From Triparma columacea (lineage: Eukaryota; Sar; Bolidophyceae; Parmales; Triparmaceae): DNA of 17,523 nt. The position numbers and the translations under genes are program-made. The stretch spans positions 1 to 17,523 of the forward strand of contig BRYA01000655.1 in the NCBI GenBank assembly GCA_030267965.1, read 5' to 3'. Below are positions 10,234 through 17,523 of the stretch, piece after piece. Position 1 is the first letter of the stretch. Every line of letters starts with the position of its first letter. A model generated the notes under the pieces. That model was given only the letters and a program-made list of their open reading frames with translations. It was not told where the DNA came from and ran no database searches.

Positions 10234-13200
10234 TGTTTCTACTTCCTGTTTCTGCTCTACAGCTGAAGGCACGGCCTCTATTACTACGTCTTCCTCTTCT
10301 TCATCAGCATCTAGATCCATTATCCTATCAGGCGCGTCCCCGATCCTATCGAGGAAACTTTGTCTAGGTTTTCGCTCTCTTTCTTCTTCTTGCACTTGCT
10401 CTTCCTCTTCCTCTTCCTCCTCATCCCCCTCAACTCTTTCAACTCTTTCACCTCTTTCGCTCTTAGGTCGCTTATCGCCCCTTCCACTCCTTGGCAAGGG
10501 GGCGGTCTGCCGTTCCTGCTCCTCCTCCGTTTCCGCAGCTTCACCCTCTGCGTCTTCGACCTCCTCCTCCTCGACCTCGAACGAAGGTTCGGGTTCCCTT
10601 GCGCTCTTGCTATTCCGAGGGGGCCCTCTGATTTCTGCGCCCTCGACAACCTGCTCCTGCTCCTGCTCCTGCTGCTCCTGCTCCTGCTCCTGCTCCTCCT
10701 CTTCCTCGACTTCCTCCTCGTCATCTAAGTCCATAATTCTATCCGGTGCGTCCCCGATCCTATCGAGGAAGCTTTGTCTTGGTTCCCTCTCCCTCCCCCC
10801 CTCTACATTATCTTCCTCTTCCCCCCCAGCCTCGACGTTCTCCTCCTTGACCTCCATAGGCAGTGGGCTCGCCGGGATGTCCTCCTCTTCGACCTCCTTT
10901 TCAATGTCTTCCGTAGGTTTCCTCCCCGTGTCCTTGTTGCTTCTCTTCCTCGCGCTCCTCCTCACCGCGTCCCCCGCTGCCCCCGAGAGCATCTCCGTGA
11001 GTGCATCCTTATCGATCCTCTTCTTCTCGATAGTCTTCGCCGTCGCTACGCTGCTGGCAGCGACGCTGGAGCCTGCGAGGGAAACGTCATCTCCTAAAAC
11101 GTTTTTATCGATGGCCTTTGATTTCTTTTCCTTCTCCTTTTCCTTCCTTTTCTTCGACTTCTCTCCATCACCACCCTTACGGGCACTCCTCTCACTGGCC
11201 TTGCCGACTGCGGTCCTACTAACGTGCAGCAGTTTCTTGATTAGTTCAACGTTCCCCCCCCCCCCCCTTCCAGCCATGGCATCAGCCTGGATCTCAAGGA
11301 ACCCTTCAAGGACATCGTTGACCTCCCTCCTCCCGACTGCCAGGACTTTCGCGCAGAGTTCGATGGTTAGCATCTTCCTAATCTCTCCCCCCTCGTCCCC
11401 TCCCGTCTCCTCCGTTATCGCCTTCGCCGCGTCTCTCGAGAATCTGGCAGCCCATATCTGTACCCCCTTAACGTCCCCGTAAACCCCTAGCAGCACGAGC
11501 ATAGGCACGGCAGCGCTCCTGCTCATGGGTGCGTTTGACCTGCAGACTGCGCTGAGGAACGCGAGGCTCTGCTGGACGTACTTGCCGTCGAGGGATCCGC
11601 TCTTGGCTAGGGCGAGGAAGAGGGAGACGTCGCACATTGTGATGTCGGTGGTCTTGAGACTCTTGATGAAGGGGCTAGCAATCTGCAGGAGGGGGGGGGG
11701 AGGGCTGCGTTAGTGTTTACCATGCGGTGCTCTTTCACTTATTGTCTTTTCCTCACCTCTCCAATTGGCAGCCTCCGCTTTTTCATCTTCCCGTCCTTCC
11801 TGTTGTTTCCTCCAGCCTGCCACCTTGTTTCCTCTTCAATGAGTCCCTTAACGCATTCCTTGATGAACGTCCCAGCATCTCCTCCCCCCTTCTCCACCAT
11901 GACGTACATGATGCTCCTAATCCCTACCCTTACGTAGTCCGTCTTCTTCTCCCCCTGCATTAGCTTCTTGATTATCTTGAAGACGCCGCTGACGGCCGTT
12001 AGGACAGCCTGGGTTATCTCGCTCGTCCTGATTACCTTGAGGAGGCTGCGGAAGGGGCGGGGGAAGCGACGACCCCGAAGGGATAGTGCTTGTGTTAGCA
12101 TTTGGGTTGAAAGAAGAGCGAGAAGGCGTCATTCTGACGTCTTTTTTCGCGTTGCCGTTCCACCCATTTGGGCAGGATTCTCTCTCTCTCTCTCTCCCCC
12201 CCCCTCCCTCACCTCGCAAAGCACGGTTGTAGAAATTTCTCCCCCATCTCCTCATCCTCCGTAACGACGTCCATAAAAACCTCCACAATTTTAACCAACG
12301 TCCCAATCGCCGCACACAACCCGTTCCTCTCCTTCATTCCTCTCGGTGTCCTATCCCCCTTAGCTTGCGAGCTATCGGTCCGGAGGTTCCCCTTAACTCT
12401 TCCCCCGATTTCCTCCACCAAAGCTTCAAGTACTTCAGCAGTCCTGTAACGGTCTGGTATGTAAGTAACCAGTACATGTAGTGTCCTTAAGTGTTCAGCC
12501 TGATCGTACTCGTGCATTCTCCCCACCCCTTTTAGTAGTTCTAACGCTCCGGATTCAGAGGGTGGTCCAAAGCATCTCCAGAAGCACGGTCCAGCGGCGG
12601 GAGCTAAACGACCGTTGTGGGAGAGCATGGAACAGAGGAGAGAGGACATACCGGTGGAGTTTAAGAGCCAGGACTTGAACTCGTTGGGGGGGACGGGAGG
12701 GGAGGATACACCTGGGGTGATTGGGGGGACGGTTTCGGGGACGGCGAGCTGGACGAATGTTGCAAGGGACTTTAGAGCCTTGCGAGGTTGCTCCTGTGTG
12801 TGTGGGGGGGGGGGGGGGGAGGGTTTTAGAGGAAGAATGATAACAAAGGATAGCTTCCCCTGGTCCTCGCACCCCGTCTGTCTTAATGCAAATGGTTTAA
12901 AAATGATGTTCACCCTAGTTCACCTCCACCCCCTCATCCACCCTCTCACCTCGTCCTTCATCCCCAATGCCAGAGTGATGAGTCCTAGTATAACCCCCAC
13001 GCACGCGTGCCTGCTAGCCGGGTGTGTCCTTAGGCAGTCTCTAATAATAGTCCCCCTCCCGTTAAGTTCCTCAAGTAGTCTACCAACCTCTCCTTCCTTA
13101 CCCTTCCCCCCACCATGTAGGGTTAGGAAGGAGGAAATCTCCCTCATTAGAGCGTCTGATGCGGAGTCTGTAGGGACGAGGGATAGGGAAGGTACAGTTG

Positions 13201-13648
13201 GACCACCTCCTGTACTCAACTGACCAGAGACTCTTAATGACGACCCCTGTCCGACGTACTGTGAAGCGGAGCTCTGGAAGTCACCGCCGTACGATGTCCG
13301 GGCCGCTGAGAGCGCCGAAGTGGCGGCGGTTGCGTGTGGGGTGTTGCTGTTCAAATTGGTGAAGAGAGGGCGGAGGAACTTTGCCCACACTTCCTCCTGA
13401 TCACCGGCCATTATCATGGCGGTGGAGTCCGACGGGACGGGTATTCCTATTCTACCCATTTCGTGGGTTATCCTATTCCAGTTTGACAGGACTGCCCGGT
13501 TTGTTAGTGGGGGAGATAAGGTCGAGGACAAGGGGGAGGTTGAAAGGTTATGGTAATCTAGCAAGTAGGCGACGGAGTGGCCGGATAGGAGAGAGGCCGA
13601 GTCATAAGGGCACGAGATTGACGAGAGCCACCCGTGCAAAGCGTCCAT
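5854..13648 (-). CDS. Giant CH-like / WW / charged-repeat protein
   Basis: Four exons (13648-12950, 12793-12213, 12045-11757, 11682-5854) join in frame to give about 2465 residues. Residues 1-110 resemble the calponin-homology fold of CLAMP/SPEF1-type proteins (LHGWLSSI, VLSNWNRI, GIPVP, FLRPLF). About 200-660 is helical and armadillo-like. About 700-1110 is Glu-rich, with a Glu-Pro run (1006-1030) and the same 20-residue motif twice (824-843, 962-981). A WW domain (1162-1191; W1165, YYY, W1187, P1190) should bind Pro-rich ligands. An SR-like Ser/Arg/Lys region follows. From about 1520 to the end there are some 23 charged repeats with a KDExxRxRLL core and Ser/Thr-Pro linkers. I infer a cytoskeletal or flagellar scaffold; the name is unknown. 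The start ATG has good context (AATATGG). Confidence 0.8.
6961..7320 (-). repeat. Three tandem 120-bp coding repeats
   Basis: Copies lie at 6961-7080, 7081-7200 and 7201-7320, each coding for 40 residues (landmarks YDTPRRKEMEEE, KDEKERGRLLKENPKGGKG). I count two differences between copies 2 and 3, so this expansion is recent compared with the diverged copies on either side. Confidence 0.9.
9113..9388 (-). repeat. Tandem 138-bp coding repeat
   Basis: Copy 1 is 9113-9250 and copy 2 is 9251-9388. The first 110 bp of each are identical; the last 28 differ at a few sites. The unit is 46 residues of the SR-like region (RRSPEPSTRRS, SARKDEESSPPPKPKS). The length is a multiple of three, so the frame is kept. 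Confidence 0.92.
9908..10015 (-). repeat. Six tandem 18-bp units (KSSRSE)
   Basis: The unit on the + strand reads GAGCGAGAGGACTTTTCT with variation at the ends of the array. It codes for repeated Ser-Arg-Ser-Glu-Lys-Ser between the acidic region and the WW domain of the giant protein. Confidence 0.88.
10163..10234 (-). repeat. GGCTCA hexamer microsatellite (Glu-Pro run)
   Basis: Twelve six-base units, nine of them exact GGCTCA (10175-10228), with GGCTCT at both ends. Read on the minus strand it codes for alternating Glu-Pro, which would form an extended acidic spacer. Length variation among individuals is likely. Confidence 0.92.
10309..10368 (-). repeat. Copy B of the twin 20-residue motif
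   Basis: Codes for a 20-residue motif beginning PRQSFLDRIG and ending RIMDLD (residues 962-981 of the giant protein). The same residues are coded at 10723-10782. Both copies are preceded by basic residues and followed by an acidic run. Confidence 0.9.
10723..10782 (-). repeat. Copy A of the twin 20-residue motif
   Basis: Identical at the protein level to 10309-10368 (residues 824-843), with a few synonymous base differences, for example CCA/CCT at the first Pro and AGC/AGT at Ser. Confidence 0.9.
11254..11267. repeat. Run of 14 C inside coding sequence
   Basis: On the coding (minus) strand this is G14, part of a Gly run (GRGGGGNV, about residues 662-667) in exon 4 of the giant gene. With 14 bases the frame on both sides is continuous; a change of one base would break it. 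Confidence 0.9.
11683..11756 (-). other. Intron 3 of the giant gene (74 nt)
   Basis: Donor GAG|GTGAGG, acceptor CTCCTGCAG|ATT, phase 0. The acceptor is preceded by a run of ten C. It joins LPIGE to IASPFIKSLKTTDIT, then MCDVSLFLALAK, extending the helical region without a break. Confidence 0.85.
12046..12212 (-). other. Intron 2 of the giant gene (167 nt)
   Basis: Donor GCGAG|GTGAGG, acceptor CTTCCGCAG|C, phase 2. It joins QPCFA(S) to LLKVIRTSEITQ. Retention reads AGG TGA. A GA-rich run follows the donor. Confidence 0.85.
12794..12949 (-). other. Intron 1 of the giant gene (156 nt)
   Basis: Donor GAG|GTGAGA, acceptor CACACACAG|GAG, phase 0. The pyrimidine tract is a run of 16 C (12804-12819). 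It joins LGMKDE to EQPRKALKSLATF. Confidence 0.85.
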
Positions 13649-13912
13649 ATTTGGGGTTGTGTGTGATTGCCCTTAAAAACTTGAAAATGGGCAAAAAGCA
13701 AGACAAAAAGGCTCGAATTTATTTGGCGAATTTGGGCTCCCAAAACTGAAATCGCTCGAAAAGTATAGCCTCGCAAAAAATCTTAACGCTACACACTACC
13801 TACACCACCAACAACTGAACGTATCAAATATAGATCTATCGAAGGCTTATTCATTGAAAACCAGAACATCCTTTTCCGAGGCGGATCCTGATCCGCCTGC
13901 CACCGTACCGAC
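13649..13912. promoter_or_regulatory. Shared divergent promoter region, 264 bp
   Basis: It lies between the start codons of the giant gene (-) and the macro gene (+). It is AT-rich in the middle with several A-runs. TTTGGCGAA at 13722-13730 resembles an E2F site, and ATATA at about 13828 is a weak TATA candidate for the macro gene. No single element is convincing except the palindrome at 13879. Confidence 0.5.
13879..13898. promoter_or_regulatory. 20-bp palindrome before the macro gene ATG
   Basis: Arms AGGCGGATC and GATCCGCCT (9 bp, perfect) flank a central CT. It ends 14 bp before the ATG at 13913, so it is either a binding site for a dimeric factor or a hairpin in the 5' leader. Confidence 0.5.
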
Positions 13913-15040
13913 ATGAACGCTGTTAAGCAAGAAGAGACAGATCTGATCGATATCGACGTGAAGGTTGTGGAAGGTGACTTGCTATTATCGAGTGCTTCGT
14001 ACATAGTCCATCAAACCAATTGCATAACCAAGAAATCCCTCGGCCTCTCCAAGGCCATGTTCAATAAATTTCCTCACAGCAACGTCTACAATGGTTCAGC
14101 CGACCCGCGCGTTCCCGGTACGATTGTGATCCGCGGTGGTTCAGGCGGCTCGCGTGGTGTCGTCAATCTGTTCGGCCAGCGTAGACCCGGGAAGCCAACC
14201 GGTGCCGAGTCACGAGCGACTCGCGAAGGTTGGTTTAAGAGCGGGCTGAATGCGCTTGTCGAGATTAACGGAGTAACTCCTCTAGGCTCAGTCGCGTTCC
14301 CTTTCGAGATAGGGTGCGGGCTGGCGCGTGGCACCTGGGCGAACTACGAGAGGATGATCAATGATTTTGCAAGGCAAGTCGACGACGTTGAGGTCACGAT
14401 CGTGAGGCTGCCCAGGGCGCCAACCCCGAGCCTGATCTTTCCGACTTCCTCGATGCTAGTCCACGTTATTGAAGGGGATTTGCTCGAATCGAGTGCCAAG
14501 TACATAGTCCATCAAACCAATTGCACAATAAAGAAATCCTCTGGCCTCTCCCCTTCCCTCTGCAGGGCCATGTTCAGTAAATTCCCCTACAGCAACGTCT
14601 ACGATGGATCAGCCGACCCGCGTGTCCCCGGTACGATTGTGATCCGCGGTGGTTCAAACGGTGAGCGTGGTGTCGTCAATCTGTTCGGCCAGCACAGACC
14701 CGGGAAGCCAACGGGTGCCGAATCACGAGCGACTCGCGAAGGTTGGTTTAAGAGCGGCCTGAATGCGCTTGTCGAGATTAACGGAGTAACTCCTCTAGGC
14801 TCAGTAGCGTTCCCTCACGAAATTGGTTGTGGGCTGGCCCGTGGCACCTGGGGAAACTACGAGAGGATGATCAATGATTTCGCAAGGCAAGTTGACGACG
14901 TTGAGGTCACAATCGTGAGACTGCCCAGGGCAATGAAAAAGAAAACAAAGACCGTTAAGAAGAAGACAATTAAGGCAGCTTCAAAAACCAAGGCTAAGGC
15001 CAAACCTGCAATGGTCAAAGTCAAGAAGGAAGTTGGTTAG
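13913..15040 (+). CDS. Tandem macro-domain protein with basic tail
   Basis: Intronless, 375 residues. There are two macro-like domains (about 17-166 and 183-337), each with the ADP-ribose pocket landmarks: GDLL (21-24, 189-192), HQTNC (33-37, 200-204), KFPxSNVY, VPGTIVIRGG, NLFGQ, PGKPTG and IGCGLARGTW (133-142, 304-313). This sub-type resembles stand-alone macro domains of bacteria, large DNA viruses and protists that act on ADP-ribose 1''-phosphate or ADP-ribosylated targets. Both pockets look intact. Residues 341-375 are Lys/Ala-rich like a histone H1 tail, suggesting nucleic-acid binding or nuclear import. I count about 26 mismatches over some 320 aligned bases between the copies, only about five changing a residue. 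The gene diverges from the giant gene. The substrate is unknown. Confidence 0.82.
   Translation: MNAVKQEETDLIDIDVKVVEGDLLLSSASYIVHQTNCITKKSLGLSKAMFNKFPHSNVYNGSADPRVPGTIVIRGGSGGSRGVVNLFGQRRPGKPTGAESRATREGWFKSGLNALVEINGVTPLGSVAFPFEIGCGLARGTWANYERMINDFARQVDDVEVTIVRLPRAPTPSLIFPTSSMLVHVIEGDLLESSAKYIVHQTNCTIKKSSGLSPSLCRAMFSKFPYSNVYDGSADPRVPGTIVIRGGSNGERGVVNLFGQHRPGKPTGAESRATREGWFKSGLNALVEINGVTPLGSVAFPHEIGCGLARGTWGNYERMINDFARQVDDVEVTIVRLPRAMKKKTKTVKKKTIKAASKTKAKAKPAMVKVKKEVG
13970..14934 (+). repeat. Internal duplication of the macro domain
   Basis: The segment from 13970 repeats from 14471 with an offset of 501 bp, rising to 513 bp after a 12-bp insertion (14552-14563) in copy 2. The final 320 bp of the copies are about 92% identical by my count. 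Confidence 0.9.
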
Positions 15041-15202
15041 GTTGGGCGAGACTAAATGAATATTATGCTTTGTTGTTAAATCAATCGTTCAATTTTTATT
15101 TATCTGAGACCTTGGTTGAGCCCCAAAGCTGAGCCCCCTTGTTTCTTCGCTTTCTTAGCATTTTCCTTTTCATTTTCTATTTTTGACTTGAATTGGTGTG
15201 TT

Positions 15203-17443
15203 ATGTCGTCAAAAACTAGTGATACATCTACTCCAAAGTCCAATCCAAAAGGAGACAGTAGTCGTCCTCCGTTAAGTCCTTTTGGTAGGTTATTTAGCAG
15301 AGAGGGTGGAGTAGGATCTCGTGGAAGAAAGTCAAAGTCTTTCAAATCTTCAACAAAATCGTCTCCAATAACTCATTTAACTACTACATATGGTACTAGT
15401 GACATCGAGACATCAAATTCGACATCAAATATCAACAATAAAGGTCAGTTCATTGATAGTAAAGGAGGAAATGAAGGACATAACAACTGTGAGTGTATCG
15501 AGAGTCTACTTTAGAGCCTCATTTTGATACCAATTTGAGGCCAATTTGGGATATTATTGCCATCTAGTGCTATATATAGGATATCGTTCCCACCTAGATT
15601 GCATTATCATCATCTAACACCCCAAAAACCTCCCCAAACACTCCCTTACACTCCTTTAACCCACCTCACATTCACACAACACAAAGATACAAACTACCAA
15701 GCCACCTCCGCCACCTCCCTTATCCCCTCTCAAACACCCTCCCGCGTCTCCAACACCTCCACAACCACCAACAAACCAATAAACAGAACCCCCCTCAACA
15801 GTCCAACAGACAGCCTTTACGAGAACTCCCTATACTACGACTCCACAGATGAACTAAGCCCCCTACCAGTAAAGAGCGGAGGAGGAGGAGGGAGAGGTGG
15901 GGGGGGGAGAGGGAGGGATGGTAACACACCAAGGAGAGTCAGGGGAGGTGAAGGACAAGGACATCAGAGGAGGTGAGGAGGGAATAGGTTGAGGTTGTTT
16001 TGAACACAAAACGAACAACTGAACTCCACCCCAGTCTAAGACAACCCCAAAAAAGTAATCTAACCTCCATCTCACCCTCCTCTCCCCCCCCCCTTTCCCT
16101 TGGTTAGTACAAGTACATTCATCCATACCTTATTCAAGCCTCCCCCAATCCTCGATCCCCCTAGTTGTTTCGTCCTCCCAACAACGTGTTCCGCGATAAA
16201 GGATGTAATAATATACTGGTTCCCACTAATACTACTATCCCTCCTCCTCTACCGCGATTACATTTGGGACACCAGTTTAAACACTGCTGATGAGAACTAC
16301 GTAATACCACCAACACCTGGCGATGCAACGCAGGTTATAATAGACCCGTTAATCAGCCGTGTAATAACACCGTTAACACCACCACCTACGGGTGAGAAAT
16401 ACGACTATATAATAATAGGTGGTGGTCCCGGTGGTCTTGCAACCGCTACAACATTAGCGGGTTTACTTAAGGCTAGCCAGATCCTTGTTTTGGAAAGAGG
16501 ACCGTACGAATGCGCGGGATGTTCGGTCCCGATATTATGGGGTGATCGAAGTTGGAAAGGTGGTTTAGGTGGTATGGGTATGGTTAACGCCGGGATTTAC
16601 ATGGAGTCTGGTGAAGACGATGGGAGGAAATGGAATGTTACTGGGTGGGAATTGGGGAAGGAGGAATATAGGGAATTAAGGGAACCGGAAGGGAGGATTA
16701 GAGTTCAACTTGGGACTGACATTTTAGGGGAACGAGTTAAGGACGGGGGTATCCCGCAGACGCCGGGGTTAGGAGGGTTCCTAACAAGCTGCGCTTCAGC
16801 TGGTGTGAACGTTGTGGAGAGGGGTTTCAACGATGGAGTTAGGTTAGGTTGCGGGGTTTACGAGTTCACCGTACGGGACGGCGTTCGCGACAGCGTTCGC
16901 GAGAGGTTCTTAGTGGACAGGGCTGGTAGGGGGGAGCTTCAGAACCTTAGGGTTGTTACGGGGGCGAACGTGGAGAGGGTTAAGATCGAGAAGACGACAG
17001 GGCTGGCTACGGGGGTCGTTTACAGGATGGATGGGGAGGCTAAGGACAGGGAGGTACGCGTGAAGAGGGGCGCGGGCGCAGGGGTTGACAACGGGGCATA
17101 CATCAAGGCGGGGGTCGTACTAAGCGCGGGGGCAACGGGGACACCGGGACTGCTCATGAGGAGCGGGGTATGCGGGGGATGCGAGATCGCGGACTTGGAG
17201 GGGGTAGGGAGGAACCTGCAGGACCACCCGGTTGTGGGGGTCGTGGTTGAGATCGAGGACAAAGGGGGGGAGGAGGACGTTAGGATGATCGGAGGCGTTT
17301 GGGAGAGGTATAGGGAAACTAGGGGGAGGGAAGGGAAGGATCAGGGGGTTATGGGAACGGCGGGTTTCCAGGTCGGGGCATTCTTGAGGAGCGGGATCGG
17401 AGAGGATGAGGATGGGGAGAAGGATGACGCACCAGATATTCAG
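15203..17443 (+). CDS. Membrane-anchored GMC oxidoreductase, 3' incomplete
   Basis: FAD-dependent glucose-methanol-choline family protein. The best-supported exons are one ending at 15972 and one at 16108-17443, joined in phase 2. The latter holds a hydrophobic anchor (16205-16252, VIIYWFPLILLSLLLY), the FAD-binding EKYDYIIIGGGPGGLATA, LVLERG, a GMC signature (GGLGGMGMVNAG), VLSAGATGTPGLLMRSG and GRNLQDHP. The catalytic C-terminal His pair lies beyond the window. The frame before 15972 is Ser/Thr/Pro-rich and has no ATG, so an upstream exon is needed. ATG 15203 opens a similar Ser/Thr-rich frame (MSSKTSDTSTPK) and is my choice, but the first intron (donor 15489 or 15493; acceptor 15567, 15597 or 15684) is not resolved. 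I infer a type II membrane protein with its enzyme domain in the lumen or outside. The substrate is unknown. Confidence 0.72.
15549..15597 (+). repeat. Imperfect 19-bp direct repeat ending in CTAG
   Basis: Units at 15549-15567 and 15579-15597 match at 15 of 19 positions, 30 bp apart. Both begin GGATAT and end in CTAG, so both could act as 3' splice sites in the same phase. TATATATAGG lies between them. Confidence 0.5.
15973..16107 (+). other. Intron of the GMC gene (135 nt)
   Basis: Donor GGAG|GTGAGG, acceptor CCCTTGGTTAG|T after a C/T-rich tract that includes ten C. Phase 2; retention reads AGG TGA. Confidence 0.82.
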
Positions 17444-17523
17444 GTGAGGCAAGAGGTGAAAAGTGAAGGAGGAGCGCAAAAAGGAGAGGCAGGGGGCAGG
17501 TTATCGCTCAATGCTAACCTGCC
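17444..17523 (+). other. 5' part of the next GMC intron
   Basis: PDIQ (ending 17443) is followed by a typical donor, CAG|GTGAGG. The 80 bases after it do not read like GMC sequence, although the frame stays open. GCTAAC at 17513-17518 could be a branch site. The acceptor lies outside the window. Confidence 0.55.
17495..17523 (+). repeat. 9-bp perfect inverted repeat at the window end
   Basis: GGCAGGTTA (17495-17503) and TAACCTGCC (17515-17523) are exact reverse complements with an 11-base spacer. The stem may continue beyond the window. It includes the candidate branch site. Confidence 0.6.

Noticed and set aside
9779..11482. 567-codon open frame on the + strand, rich in Ser and Gly
   Set aside because: It is the antisense shadow of the Glu/Pro/Arg-rich repeats of the giant gene. 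Such low-complexity coding DNA keeps several frames open, and no domain is visible.
12604..12651. 48-nt intron in exon 2 of the giant gene (donor G|GTATGT, acceptor TTTAG)
   Set aside because: It is shorter than every other intron here and in frame. The residues it codes (MSSLLCSMLSHNGRL) fit the surrounding helices, so I left it as exon.

Overview
The window looks like compact nuclear DNA from a unicellular eukaryote, most likely a marine microalga of the stramenopile type (Parmales/Bolidophyceae or a relative). That placement is inference. It rests on short GT-AG introns (74-167 nt), gene spacings of roughly 80-750 bp, and the gene types present: a MYND finger protein, a long-form tRNase Z, a BspA-like leucine-rich-repeat protein, a very large charged repeat protein with a WW domain, a double macro-domain protein and a GMC oxidoreductase. 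There are no bacterial operon signals, rRNA, tRNA, CRISPR arrays or recognisable transposons. Of eight clear splice donors, seven read GTGAG and one reads GTAAG.

Layout. 1-270: no recognisable gene. 271-1240 (+): MYND zinc-finger protein, two exons. 1322-3924 (-): tRNase Z long form, three exons, convergent with the MYND gene. 3925-4668: divergent upstream region with TATA-like sequences and one doubtful small ORF. 4669-5622 (+): single-exon BspA-type LRR protein. 5623-5853: short convergent spacer with three perfect or near-perfect hairpins. 5854-13648 (-): four-exon gene for a protein of about 2465 residues. In order it has a calponin-homology-like N-terminus, a helical armadillo-like region, acidic stretches, a WW domain, an SR-like region, and about 23 diverged copies of a roughly 40-residue charged repeat. 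13649-13912: divergent promoter region holding a 20-bp palindrome. 13913-15040 (+): intronless protein with two nearly identical macro domains and a lysine-rich tail. 15203 to beyond the window end (+): membrane-anchored GMC oxidoreductase, 3' incomplete, with an unresolved first intron.

The genes do not form an obvious pathway. tRNase Z is tRNA 3'-end maturation, the macro protein suggests ADP-ribose metabolism or signalling, and the giant protein looks structural and cytoskeletal. The only tight arrangement is the divergent pair of giant gene and macro gene, which share 264 bp. The points most worth following are the macro duplication, the architecture of the giant protein and its twin 20-residue motif, the introns whose first bases complete an AGG TGA stop, the altered PxKxRN loop in tRNase Z, and the hairpin cluster at 5649-5735.
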